A stretch of DNA of 52,691 bases from Bradymonadales bacterium (GTDB lineage: Bacteria > Myxococcota_A > Bradymonadia > JAFGEP01). Positions 34,580 to 43,481 of this stretch are shown here, in pieces. A model generated the notes under the pieces. The model was given only the letters and a program-made list of their open reading frames with translations, ran no database searches and was not told where the DNA came from. The stretch covers positions 1 through 52,691 of the forward strand of contig JAFGEP010000057.1 in assembly GCA_016931535.1 (NCBI GenBank), read 5' to 3'. The translations under genes and the position numbers were made by a program. Positions within the stretch are counted from its first letter, which is position 1; each line of letters opens with the position of its first letter.

Positions 34580-37267
34580 ATGAAGATCACCCCCATGATG
34601 CAGCAGTACCTGGATGCGAAAGAAAAGTACCCGGATACGCTCGTGTTCTTTCGCATGGGGGATTTCTACGAGCTCTTCTTCGATGACGCCCGCACCGCCT
34701 CCGATATCCTCGATATCACCTTGACCAGCCGCAGTAAGGGACCCGACGGAGAGAACATCCCCATGGCCGGTGTGCCCCACCACGCGGCCTCGGGGTACAT
34801 CCAGAAGCTGGTGCGGGCCGGCTTCAAGGTGGCCATCTGTGAACAGCTGGAGGACCCAAGCCTGGCCAAGGGCCTGGTCGATCGCGACGTGGTGCGCGTG
34901 ATCACGCCGGGATTGTGCCTGGAGGGTGACGGCCTGGAGGCTCGCGAAAGCAACTTCCTGGCCGCCTTGGTCCCCTTGGGTAAGGGATCGGAGCCTTTCC
35001 TGGTCGCAGCCTGCGACATCTCCACCGGTGAGGTGCACCTCGCGGAGGTGGTGTCCGCGGCATCCCTCCCGCGCGAGCTGGACCGGGCGTCGGTCCGCGA
35101 GCTCCTGCTCCCCGAAGGTCTGGCCGAGCTCGAGCACAACCTTCAGCGCCACCCGAGTCTCCACCTGACCATGGTCCCCAGGGACTATTACAAGGCCACC
35201 AGCCTGATCCGTGCGATGCGGGATCTCGATCGGTCAGGGGGCGACGCTCGACCGGCACCCGGCGCGATGTCGGTCGAAGAGGTGGAGGCCTACCTGGCGG
35301 AACTCAAGGAGCTGGACTACCGACAGGAAAAGGGGGCACGGGCCGGTCTGAGCTGCCTACTCCGCTACCTCCTGGCTACCCAGAAACGGATACCCGCCAA
35401 CCTCTCGACCATCCAGATCCAGCGACCTCAGGATCACGTGGCCCTGGACTCCGCCACCGAGGCCAACCTCGAGATCTTCGAGACCCTCATCGGCGGCGCC
35501 CGCAGCGGGAGTCTCCTGTCGGTGATCGACCAGACCGTGACCGCCGCGGGCGGGCGGCGGCTTCGAACTGTCCTGGCCTATCCGCTGATCGATGTGGAGC
35601 AGATCAACCGGAGATTGGACGCCGTCGAGCAGCTGACGGCCAGCGAGCTTCGCCGCTCGGCCATCCGCGATAGCCTGCGCCAGGTGGCTGACATCTCCCG
35701 CCTCACCGGACGGGTCGTCAACCGTACCGCCTCTGCCCGCGACCTGGTGGCCCTTGGCCGCTCGCTGGGGCAGATCCCGGCCCTGCTGGTGCTTCGAGAG
35801 CCTACCGATCCCCCGCTGCTGGCCGAGAACTTCGACCAGATGGACCCCTGCCAGGACCTGGTGGAGCTTCTGGGCAGCAGTCTGGTGGACGATCCTCCTC
35901 TCTCGACGACTGAGGGAGGGATGTTTCAAGAGGGGTACCATCCCGATCTGGACGAGCTGATCGCCCTGAGCCGCGATGGCAAGAAGTGGTTGTTGGCCTA
36001 CGAGCAAACGCAGCGCCAACAGACCGGCATCGACTCCTTGAAGGTCAAGTTCAACAAGGTCTTCGGGTACTTCATCGAGGTCACCAAGGCCAACCTGGAG
36101 CGGATCCCGGATCACTACATCCGCAAGCAGACCCTGGTCGGGGGAGAACGGTTCTTCACCGTGGAGCTGAAGGAGTACGAGGACAAGATCCTGCACGCCG
36201 AAGAGCGCCGCTCCAAGCTGGAATCCCGCCTTTTCGAGGAGCTGGCCGCCCATGTGACCGCCTGCGTCGATCGACTGCTTCGAACCAGCTTGGCCCTCGC
36301 CGAGCTGGACGTGCTGGCCGGCTTCGCCGAGCTGGCGGTTCGAAATCGGTATGTCCGGCCGGTGGTCGATGACTCCCGCATCACCCATATCGAGGACGGT
36401 CGCCATCCGGTAGTGGAAAAGACGACCGCTGGGGAGCGGTTCATCCCCAACACCGTTCACCTGGATGCCGACAACGAGCAGCTCCTGGTGGTCACCGGAC
36501 CCAACATGGCGGGCAAGTCCACCATCATCCGGCAGGTCGCGCTGATCGCCCTGTTGGCCCAGATCGGCTCGTTCGTACCCGCCGCACAGGCGACCCTGGG
36601 CGTGGTGGATCAGATCTTCAGTCGGGTCGGCGCCAGCGACAACCTGGCCCAAGGGCTGAGCACCTTCATGGTGGAGATGACCCAGACCTCCCACATCCTC
36701 CAGCATGCCACCGAAAGAAGCCTGGTCATCCTGGATGAGATCGGACGGGGAACCAGCACCTTCGACGGCCTCTCCATCGCCTGGGCCGTGGCCGAGTACC
36801 TGGTGGACCACATCGGCGCCCGCACCATGTTCGCCACCCATTACCACGAGCTGACCGAGCTCGCCCGGAGCCGGGAACGGGTGCGCAACGTGAGCGTGGC
36901 GGTCAAGGAATGGAACGACGAGATCGTGTTTCTCCGCCGGCTGGTCCAGGGCCCCTCCAACAAGAGCTACGGGATCCAGGTGGGACGACTGGCGGGGCTG
37001 CCCGGCTCCGTGGTGGAGCGCGCCAAGCAGATCCTGGGCACGCTCGAGCTGACCACCCACGATCCCGACAGCGGCCCGATCCACACGACAGCCAGGCGGA
37101 AATCGGCCCCCGACGCGGCCCAGCTCGACCTGTTCGCCGCTCTCCCTTCCGGCCAGTTGACCAGCGACCTGCTCGCCAAACTGGAGGCGGTCGACCCGGA
37201 CACACTGACCCCCATCGAAGCCCTTCAACTCATATACTCCTTGAAGCAGACCCTGAAATCGGGGTAA
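34580..37267 (+). CDS. mutS: DNA mismatch repair protein MutS
   Basis: Recognises mismatched bases and short loops in DNA and starts repair with MutL. The 895-residue length is near the family norm. The N-terminal mismatch-reading motif is GDFYELF (Phe29, Glu31), and the C-terminal ATPase has the Walker A TGPNMAGKST (about 639-648, Lys646), LVILDEIGRGTSTFDG and the conserved ATHYHELTEL. A C-terminal region suitable for dimer or clamp contacts is present, ending LIYSLKQTL. It heads a likely operon with glyA 45 bases later. No Shine-Dalgarno sequence is visible. Confidence 0.97.
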   Translation: MKITPMMQQYLDAKEKYPDTLVFFRMGDFYELFFDDARTASDILDITLTSRSKGPDGENIPMAGVPHHAASGYIQKLVRAGFKVAICEQLEDPSLAKGLVDRDVVRVITPGLCLEGDGLEARESNFLAALVPLGKGSEPFLVAACDISTGEVHLAEVVSAASLPRELDRASVRELLLPEGLAELEHNLQRHPSLHLTMVPRDYYKATSLIRAMRDLDRSGGDARPAPGAMSVEEVEAYLAELKELDYRQEKGARAGLSCLLRYLLATQKRIPANLSTIQIQRPQDHVALDSATEANLEIFETLIGGARSGSLLSVIDQTVTAAGGRRLRTVLAYPLIDVEQINRRLDAVEQLTASELRRSAIRDSLRQVADISRLTGRVVNRTASARDLVALGRSLGQIPALLVLREPTDPPLLAENFDQMDPCQDLVELLGSSLVDDPPLSTTEGGMFQEGYHPDLDELIALSRDGKKWLLAYEQTQRQQTGIDSLKVKFNKVFGYFIEVTKANLERIPDHYIRKQTLVGGERFFTVELKEYEDKILHAEERRSKLESRLFEELAAHVTACVDRLLRTSLALAELDVLAGFAELAVRNRYVRPVVDDSRITHIEDGRHPVVEKTTAGERFIPNTVHLDADNEQLLVVTGPNMAGKSTIIRQVALIALLAQIGSFVPAAQATLGVVDQIFSRVGASDNLAQGLSTFMVEMTQTSHILQHATERSLVILDEIGRGTSTFDGLSIAWAVAEYLVDHIGARTMFATHYHELTELARSRERVRNVSVAVKEWNDEIVFLRRLVQGPSNKSYGIQVGRLAGLPGSVVERAKQILGTLELTTHDPDSGPIHTTARRKSAPDAAQLDLFAALPSGQLTSDLLAKLEAVDPDTLTPIEALQLIYSLKQTLKSG

Positions 37268-37311
37268 CTGAGGGGCCGAGAAATCACCGGCCGTATCACT
37301 GAGGAGCTGCC

Positions 37312-38559
37312 ATGAACACGTTGAAAGAGGTCGATCCGGAAATCCACCAGCTGATCGCTCAAGAGGAGATCCGCCAGCGCGACTCCATCCGCCTGATTCC
37401 CAGCGAGAACTACGCGTCCAGAGCGGTGCTGGAGGCTACCGGCTCGGTGCTCACCAACAAGTACAGCGAAGGCTACCCCGGCAAACGCTACTACGAGGGC
37501 CAGGAGTTCATCGACCAGGTCGAACGTCTCGCCCGCAACCGGGTCAAGGCGCTGTTCGGGGTCGACTACGTGAATGTCCAGCCCTACTCCGGTTCGCCCG
37601 CCAACCAGGCGGTCTACCTGGCCCTCTGTCAACCTGGGGACCCGGTCATGGGCATGGCGCTTCCCTTCGGCGGCCACCTCACCCACGGCTGGAACGTCAA
37701 CTTCTCCGGCATCCTCTACAAGTCGGTTCAGTACGGGGTGAACCGGGAAACCGAGCGGATCGATTTCGACGAGATCCGAAGCCTGGCCCACGAGGTCAAG
37801 CCCAGGCTGATCTTCGCCGGCACCACCGCCTACCCCCGCGTGCTGGAGTTCGACCGCTTCGCCGAGGTGGCCCGCGAGGTCGGCGCCTACCTGGTGGCGG
37901 ATATCGCACATATCTGCGGGCTGGTGGTCGGCGGGGTCCACCCCAGCCCGGTCCCCCATGCCGACGTGATCACCTCCACCACCCACAAGACCTTCCGCGG
38001 TCCCCGCGGTGGCATGGTCATGTGCCGGGAGGAGCACAAGAGGGCGATCAGCCGCGCCGTATTTCCTGGACTGCAGGGCGGACCCCACAACCACACCAGC
38101 GCAGCCATCGCCGTGGCCGCCCATGAGGCTGCCCAGCCTGCATTCCAGCAATACGCCCAGCAGATCGTCAAAAACGCCAGGGCGCTGGCTCATGCCCTCC
38201 AGGAGGAAGGGTTCCGCCTGGTCAGCGGCGGCACCGACAACCACCTGATCCTCCTCGACCTCACGCCGCTCGGCGTTCCGGGCCGTCCCGCCGCCCAGGC
38301 ACTCAACCGGGCGGCCATCGTCACCAACTGCAACAGCATCCCCTTCGACCCCCGCAAACCGTTCGATCCCAGTGGGGTCCGGATCGGTACACCCGCCATC
38401 ACCTCCCGCGGGATGAAAGAACCGGAGATGAAACGCATCGCCGCCTGGTTTGGGACGGTGGTCAAGCACATGGACGATGAGGATCTCATCCAGCGAACGC
38501 GCAGCGAGATCGCCGAGTTCCTCAAGGACTTTCCAGCACCGGGGCTAGAGCATGTATAG
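37312..38559 (+). CDS. glyA: serine hydroxymethyltransferase
   Basis: Converts serine and tetrahydrofolate to glycine and 5,10-methylene-tetrahydrofolate, the main source of one-carbon units; a PLP enzyme. The 415-residue length is typical. The PLP lysine lies in TTHKTFRGPRGG (Lys226). IPSENYAS, YSEGYPGKRYYEG and the C-terminal RIGTPAITSRGM are all conserved. GAGGAG precedes the ATG. It overlaps the next gene by eight bases. Confidence 0.97.
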   Translation: MNTLKEVDPEIHQLIAQEEIRQRDSIRLIPSENYASRAVLEATGSVLTNKYSEGYPGKRYYEGQEFIDQVERLARNRVKALFGVDYVNVQPYSGSPANQAVYLALCQPGDPVMGMALPFGGHLTHGWNVNFSGILYKSVQYGVNRETERIDFDEIRSLAHEVKPRLIFAGTTAYPRVLEFDRFAEVAREVGAYLVADIAHICGLVVGGVHPSPVPHADVITSTTHKTFRGPRGGMVMCREEHKRAISRAVFPGLQGGPHNHTSAAIAVAAHEAAQPAFQQYAQQIVKNARALAHALQEEGFRLVSGGTDNHLILLDLTPLGVPGRPAAQALNRAAIVTNCNSIPFDPRKPFDPSGVRIGTPAITSRGMKEPEMKRIAAWFGTVVKHMDDEDLIQRTRSEIAEFLKDFPAPGLEHV

Positions 38560-39298
38560 CCTGCTGATTGGACTCGGTAGCGGAACGCTGATCACCCTGC
38601 TGGTAGGGTTCCTGCTGGGCTACCCCCGGATCGTGGTGTGGTACGGGCTCATCCCCGGCACCATCGTGGCCGTGGGGGCCTTCATCTACCTCAGCCGACG
38701 GTTCGGCAAACAGCTCGAACGGCTGATGCTGCGGGTCCAGGAAGACCTCCAGCAGAAGAACCCCTACAAGGTCGAGCCGGGGAAGATCGACCGGGCCATC
38801 GAAAACCTGAAACAGGGCTATCGCTTCAAACGCTGGCTGCTGCTGTCCAGATCCCAGATCGATGGACAGATCGGCCAGCTGTACTACCTGGACAAGCGGT
38901 TCGACGAGGCCAAACCCTACCTGGAGCGGGCTTTCACCCGAAACTGGATCGCCAAGGGGATGCTGGCCGTCCTCTACTACAAGCGGAAACAGTACGACAA
39001 GATGAAGCAGATCTTCCAGATGACCGTCAAGGCCACCAAGAAGGAGAGCCTGCTCTGGAACCTCTACGCCTACTGCCTGTGGAAGATCGGCGAGCGCGAT
39101 GCCGCCATCGCCACCCTGGCGAAAGCGGGTGAGATCCTCAAGGATGACCCCCGCATCGAGTCCAACCGACTGGCGCTCCAGAAGAACAAGAAGATGAAGA
39201 TGAGGGGTTGGCAGGAGATGTGGTACCAGTTCCACCTGGAGGCCCCCCCTCAGCCCAAGATGCAGTTCGACCACAAGCAGATGTACCGCGGTAGATAG
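38552..39298 (+). CDS. TPR-containing membrane protein
   Basis: The 248-residue product has two N-terminal membrane helices (MYSLLIGLGSGTLITLLVGF and WYGLIPGTIVAVGAFIYL) and a cytoplasmic part with TPR-like helical pairs. They include QIDGQIGQLYYLDKRFDEA, RNWIAKGMLAVLYYKRKQYD and the segments after them. It starts inside glyA (overlap of eight bases), so translation is coupled. The partner of the TPR part is unknown; the conserved pairing with glyA is worth checking. Confidence 0.8.
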   Translation: MYSLLIGLGSGTLITLLVGFLLGYPRIVVWYGLIPGTIVAVGAFIYLSRRFGKQLERLMLRVQEDLQQKNPYKVEPGKIDRAIENLKQGYRFKRWLLLSRSQIDGQIGQLYYLDKRFDEAKPYLERAFTRNWIAKGMLAVLYYKRKQYDKMKQIFQMTVKATKKESLLWNLYAYCLWKIGERDAAIATLAKAGEILKDDPRIESNRLALQKNKKMKMRGWQEMWYQFHLEAPPQPKMQFDHKQMYRGR

Positions 39299-39376
39299 AC
39301 CCGATGTGAACAGGATGCGTTGCTCGGGCATGGGAGAGACGCTGGAGCAAATGACGGGGTGCACAACGGGAGAGAC

Positions 39377-39393
39377 CCCCTCGGCCCGAGGGG
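39377..39393 (+). terminator. strong hairpin after the mutS-glyA-TPR operon
   Basis: CCCCTCG-GCC-CGAGGGG is a GC-rich 7-bp stem in the 217-base gap before the SEC-C gene. It has no U-tract. A second, weaker inverted repeat, GGCTCA-N12-TGAGCC, lies at 39474-39497 just before the next ribosome-binding site. Confidence 0.4.
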
Positions 39394-39515
39394 TGCGGAC
39401 CGCGACACAACTCCCTTCACCGGCTGGTCCGATCCCGTTGGTGGCTGGCAAGAGAGGCGCGATCGCAGAGCTCGGCTCACTAAAAAGCCGCTGAGCCCAA
39501 GTAAAAGGAGACGAC

Positions 39516-40085
39516 ATGGGTGTTGGCCGCAATGATCCCTGTCCCTGCGGCAGCGGACTGAAATACAAGAAATGCTGCGCCCGAAAGGATGAGATCGAGC
39601 ACCGGGTCGCCGAGCACATCCGCCAGGTGGACGAGGTGCTCGATGAGCAGGCCACCGTCTATCGCGTCTGGTGCGAGTGGCGCAAAGCCAAAGAGATGGC
39701 GGACTTCAACTTCCTGTACGACCTGATCGCCAAGGACTGCCCGCTCAACGGCCAATTTGCCGATCGGACCGCATTTCTGACCGCCTGCGACGACGGAACC
39801 GACCAGATCCCCTCGGGGGAACCGGCCCGCTTCAAGACCCTCCGGATCATCGATGGCCAGGAGGCCTTCCTCCTCCAAACCCTGGGAGAATCGGAGCCAG
39901 GACAGCTCAACGTCCGCTGCGAGCGGATCCACTTCCACCGGACCGACCGGGGATGGCGCCTGTGGGAGTTGACCGTTCGAGAGGTCCCCAAGTCCGAAGA
40001 GATCCCTCTCTCTCTGGCATTGTTCGAACAGGGCTCAGAGGCGACCGCTGAGCTCCACCACCCGGCGGGCGGCCAATCCTCCTAG
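39516..40085 (+). CDS. SEC-C motif protein
   Basis: The 189-residue product starts with a SEC-C zinc-binding motif ([16 protein letters not shown], residues 6-21), as found at the C-terminus of SecA and in YchJ/UPF0225 proteins. The remaining 165 residues form one alpha/beta domain that I do not recognise; the YchJ-type motif order is not obvious. The motif usually binds zinc and contacts SecB or ribosomes. AAGGAG lies upstream of the ATG. The last stop codon shares CTAG with the stop of the gene on the other strand. Confidence 0.82.
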   Translation: MGVGRNDPCPCGSGLKYKKCCARKDEIEHRVAEHIRQVDEVLDEQATVYRVWCEWRKAKEMADFNFLYDLIAKDCPLNGQFADRTAFLTACDDGTDQIPSGEPARFKTLRIIDGQEAFLLQTLGESEPGQLNVRCERIHFHRTDRGWRLWELTVREVPKSEEIPLSLALFEQGSEATAELHHPAGGQSS

Positions 40086-40756
40086 TTTCCTGAGACTACC
40101 GGCGACAGACACACCTCGACCCGGATCTCGTCCCCCCTGTCCACCACCACCTCCTCCTGCCCGTTGAACAAGATGTCTCCCTCCGAGTCGCGACCGTCGA
40201 TGTTGACCAGGTAGCGATCGGCATCCACACCCAAAAGCGCGGCCTCCCCCACCAGGCAGGATTCCACCTGGTTGTACTGCTCGTAGTCCTGCTGGTCGAA
40301 CAGGGAGATCGTCACCTCGATGACCGAGTTGTAGCTGCACATCCGGCTGTTCTCAAAGTACCAGCTGGCCGTGATCTTGGCGGGCAGAGCCGACAGGCGG
40401 ACGGTCCCCACTCGGGTGTTCCCCTCGCTGCGTACCTCGACATCGCGCAACACGGCGCCATACCGATCGCGCCCGTCCGCGCTGCGACCCTGCAAGGTCA
40501 CATCGTAAGAGGCCGGAGTCAGGCCGCCGATGGTGATCTCCCCATCACCACATTCGTAGGAATACAGCGAGGTCCCCTCCTCTCCACTGGCCTTCAATCC
40601 CACGATGACCGTCCGGATGCCGGCGGCTTCACAGCCACCCGTACCGACGATCCAGCCCAGCGAGAGGCTCCCCGGCGGCAAGTCCACCGGATCGGTTCCA
40701 CAGGCCGGCAAGACGGCCAAGATCGAGACGATGATGACAGCACCGAAGCGTTTCAT
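40082..40756 (-). CDS. lipoprotein, unknown function
   Basis: The 224-residue product starts [19 protein letters not shown], a lipoprotein signal with Cys19. The mature part looks like two beta-sandwich, carboxypeptidase-regulatory-like segments ([34 protein letters not shown]) with few Cys. The start at 40756 follows GAGGTCCTC on the reverse strand; the frame is open far upstream but without signal-like sequence. Its stop codon overlaps the stop of the SEC-C gene in CTAG (40082-40085). Confidence 0.72.
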   Translation of the reverse strand: MKRFGAVIIVSILAVLPACGTDPVDLPPGSLSLGWIVGTGGCEAAGIRTVIVGLKASGEEGTSLYSYECGDGEITIGGLTPASYDVTLQGRSADGRDRYGAVLRDVEVRSEGNTRVGTVRLSALPAKITASWYFENSRMCSYNSVIEVTISLFDQQDYEQYNQVESCLVGEAALLGVDADRYLVNIDGRDSEGDILFNGQEEVVVDRGDEIRVEVCLSPVVSGN

Positions 40757-41078
40757 GAGGACCTCATTGTGCCGGGGGCGACCGGCAGGGATCGATCCGT
40801 GCCAGAAAGCGGATACCGATCGCGGTTCGCCCGTTGCATCAATCGAAATCCTGGCCCGTTCCTGCCGGGAGATCAAGAAACCGCCAACCCGACCGGCGTC
40901 CGGATCATTCATGCCATTTGGCATACTCTGCCAAGCCTTTGCAGGTCGCGAACCTGGGAACGGCGATTTTTTGGCCCTCGGCTTGTCGGCCCGTAAAGTA
41001 GGGATGTGGGTGTGTGTATGCAAATGTGCACATCTGTTCAGGTGCACACCCCTGACCTCGGTTTCCAGGAGGGCGTCG
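40757..41078. promoter_or_regulatory. 322-base regulatory gap with several palindromes
   Basis: Between two divergent lipoprotein genes. ATGCCA-TT-TGGCAT (40911-40924), ATGTGCACAT (41024-41033) and a second GTGCAC (41042-41047) stand out; the last two are about 17 bases apart, one and a half to two helical turns. GGTGTGTG upstream and CACACC downstream extend the symmetry. No small gene is visible here. Confidence 0.4.
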
Positions 41079-41933
41079 ATGGCCATGAGGCACCAGCACG
41101 GTTTACACGCATCGGTCCTTGTCGTCCTGGCTCTGCTCGTGATGGGATGCGCGGGTGTGCAGACCGCGCCGGCACGGCGAAACCCCTATCGTTCGGAGCT
41201 GTTGAACGCCGATTTCACCAGCGCCTACCCCCGTGCGACCGATGTCGATCCCTTCGGTCTGGCGATGGCCTCTTCACGACAGGACGGCGACTCCAGCCAG
41301 GCCCGCCTGGCCACCGCCGACACGGGCCCTTCGCTGTCGACCGGAGGCGATCGACGGGATCCGGCTGCCGTCCGCGGAGCGAACGCCCCCTCCATCCCAC
41401 CGGACACCCTCTATGACCCCATGGTAGCGGCCCAATACGTGACCGAGGTATACCGGGCCAACGACACTCCCACTCATGAGGGCAATCCGTCGAATCGGGT
41501 GGACATCGTGGACATCTACCGGCATGCCCAGCGCAACGGGACGATCTACCACTCCACCAGACCGGCAGTGGGCGACCTGGTCTTCTTTCACAACACCTAC
41601 GACCGGAACGGTGATGGGCGGGCCAACGACTGGTACACCCACATCGGGGTGGTGGAATCGGTCGATGAGCAGGGCAATATCTCGGTGCTGAGCTACCTGG
41701 ATCGCCGGGTGTCTCGGACCTATCTGAACCTGGAACAGCCTGCGGCCACCCAGAACGATGGGGGTCGTGCCATCAATACCGCGATGCGGCTTCCCTCTCC
41801 CTCCGATCCCCCCTACACCCAGTACCTGGCCAGCGAGCTGTTCGCTGGTTTCGGGAGTCTTTTGGGGGAACGGAACGAGTTTCTGGTGATCGACAACTGG
41901 CGGCCCGGGATGAACGTCGCCCGGGCGGATTGA
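41079..41933 (+). CDS. CHAP/NlpC-like lipoprotein without the catalytic Cys
   Basis: The 284-residue product has a lipoprotein signal (VLVVLALLVMGC). The C-terminal half has the layout of a papain-fold cell-wall hydrolase: a helix (DPMVAAQYVTEVYRAND), then GDLVFFHNTYDRNGDGRANDWYTHIG with the His of the catalytic pair. In CHAP and NlpC/P60 enzymes the first helix carries the nucleophile in a DCSGFV-like motif; here that position reads AAQYVTE without Cys. The protein is therefore probably a non-catalytic binder, or another residue does the work. AGGAGGG upstream supports the start at 41079 among several open positions. Confidence 0.72.
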   Translation: MAMRHQHGLHASVLVVLALLVMGCAGVQTAPARRNPYRSELLNADFTSAYPRATDVDPFGLAMASSRQDGDSSQARLATADTGPSLSTGGDRRDPAAVRGANAPSIPPDTLYDPMVAAQYVTEVYRANDTPTHEGNPSNRVDIVDIYRHAQRNGTIYHSTRPAVGDLVFFHNTYDRNGDGRANDWYTHIGVVESVDEQGNISVLSYLDRRVSRTYLNLEQPAATQNDGGRAINTAMRLPSPSDPPYTQYLASELFAGFGSLLGERNEFLVIDNWRPGMNVARAD

Positions 41934-41951
41934 GCGTTACCGGCTCACCCC

Positions 41952-42965
41952 TTATTTCCGGTTTCTTCTGAAGGGAGCCCGGTGTGGGCGGCTCTCCCCC
42001 GATCCTTCCTCCGCTGGTGCCGTGGATGCGGGGGAGGCGGAGTGTTCAGCGGGTGTCGTGAGCTGGATCTGGGGTGCTTCTGGTCCCCTCGGCAGGATGA
42101 TCGGGAGGATGGCGGCGGCGATGGTGGCCAGCGACTGGGTGTCGGGGCTGAATCGCAGCGCGGTGCCCTCCTGGAGGAACCAGCTCTGGAGCTGTTCGGC
42201 GGTGGGTTGTGCATCGGCGAGCGCCTCCTCGTTCTGGAAGATCCCGATCACGAGCGCCTGGAGGGTCTGCTTGAGCTGTTGGGCGGTTTCGGCGGTAGAG
42301 GTGGAGAACACCACATCGAGCTTGATCGACCCGAGCTCGGAAGCGTCCTGGCTCAGACGGACCTCGATCCGGTCGATGGACTGCCCCACGTCGCCGGGGG
42401 TGTTGAGCCGTCTGGCGTAGTCGGGATTGACCACCACGACCAGGTGGGCCAGCAGGGTGGGGTCGATCTCCACATCGCCGACCCGGGCCGTTCCTTGCCG
42501 CTCAGCCTGGAGACCGGCAATTGCGGCTGCTCGCCGGGAGCCGGTGAACAGGAAGTGATCGGCGACCACCTCCACGTGGGTGTAGGTGGGAGGGGTCCAC
42601 CCCGAGGGGCCGAACTCTCCGCGGCAGATGGTGACCGGAGCGTTGTTCTCGTAGGACTCGGAGTACAGCACGCATTCCTGGACGTGGTTGGCGAAGGGGG
42701 CGATGGCGCGGTCGAACTCCTGCCGCGTCCGGTCGATCAGCTCCGAGGCAGAATCGCCCAGTGCGGTATGCAACCCCTGCAACAAGGTGTCCAGCCGGTC
42801 GTTCTCCAGCAGCCGTTCGATCTGGATGTGTCCGGCCAGGATGGCGCCGTCAGGAACCAGGCCGAGCAGTTGACGGGTCGATGATTGCGCCCAGACCGTG
42901 GAAAGAAGTGCTATTTGCGTGAGAACCACCGTGAGGGCGATCGCTATGGCTTTGGTTTTTTTCAT
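41952..42965 (-). CDS. secreted protein, unknown function
   Basis: The 337-residue product has a cleavable signal peptide (ALTVVLTQIALLSTVWAQ). The body is alpha/beta, Cys-poor, with LLGLVPDGAILAGHIQIERL at the start, and ends in a Pro/Ala/Ser-rich, then Arg-rich, low-complexity tail. Its opening recalls exported proteins of the DUF3352 type, which I cannot verify. The start overlaps the stop of the radical-SAM remnant upstream (ATGA). Confidence 0.7.
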   Translation of the reverse strand: MKKTKAIAIALTVVLTQIALLSTVWAQSSTRQLLGLVPDGAILAGHIQIERLLENDRLDTLLQGLHTALGDSASELIDRTRQEFDRAIAPFANHVQECVLYSESYENNAPVTICRGEFGPSGWTPPTYTHVEVVADHFLFTGSRRAAAIAGLQAERQGTARVGDVEIDPTLLAHLVVVVNPDYARRLNTPGDVGQSIDRIEVRLSQDASELGSIKLDVVFSTSTAETAQQLKQTLQALVIGIFQNEEALADAQPTAEQLQSWFLQEGTALRFSPDTQSLATIAAAILPIILPRGPEAPQIQLTTPAEHSASPASTAPAEEGSGESRPHRAPFRRNRK

Positions 42966-43381
42966 CCGGGTGCCTCGTTTTTTTGTTTGCCACGATACCG
43001 TTGCCAGCTTGGACGGCCGGGCCGTCTGATTATTTCAAGGGGCCGGTCGGGGCTTGTGGCGTACTCGAGCCCCTCCTCCGGGAGAAAAGTGGGGTGGGGT
43101 CCGCCCAGGATGACGGGCACACCCGCCATCCGCGCCTTGTAGGCAAGATCGTAGGCGGCCGGTGCGGTGGAGGTGGTGCAGGAGATGCACAACAGGTCCG
43201 CCTGAGCCACCAGGGAGGCGTCCACTCCCGTCCTCTCTTCGATGAGCACGGATACGTCGTATCCTCTGCGGGCTGCCAGGGTTCCCAGCACGAGCAGGCC
43301 GAGCCGGGGCAGTTTGTATCGGGAGAAGACGTTGACTCCGGGTGAGCGGGGTTCCACCATCACGATCCTACGCCGTCTCAT
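42962..43381 (-). pseudogene. B12-binding N-terminal fragment of a radical-SAM protein
   Basis: The 139-residue reading frame matches only the cobalamin-binding start of B12-dependent radical-SAM enzymes: VMVEPRSPGVNVFSRYKLPRLG, a middle strand CISCTTSTAPAAYDLAYKAR and GGPHPTFLPEEGLEYA. Normal proteins of this type continue for some 350-450 residues with the CxxxCxxC iron-sulfur motif; here about 30 unrelated basic residues follow and the frame ends. No sign of the missing part is seen downstream. I take it as a decayed or truncated gene. Confidence 0.7.
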
Positions 43382-43409
43382 CACACCTTTCCTGTTCCAC
43401 GGTTGGATT

Positions 43410-43422
43410 GCAGCCGCGCTGC
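43410..43422. promoter_or_regulatory. small inverted repeat between remnant and kinase
   Basis: GCAGC-CGC-GCTGC lies in the 100-base gap between the divergent genes. A TTGGAT and an AATACC separated by 17 bases (43403 to 43431) flank it as a weak promoter candidate for the kinase. Confidence 0.25.
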
Positions 43423-43481
43423 GCCAATACCCTACTCTTTCGCTGGAATGTTGAGAAGCCCTCAATCCGTTATCTGGCTGG

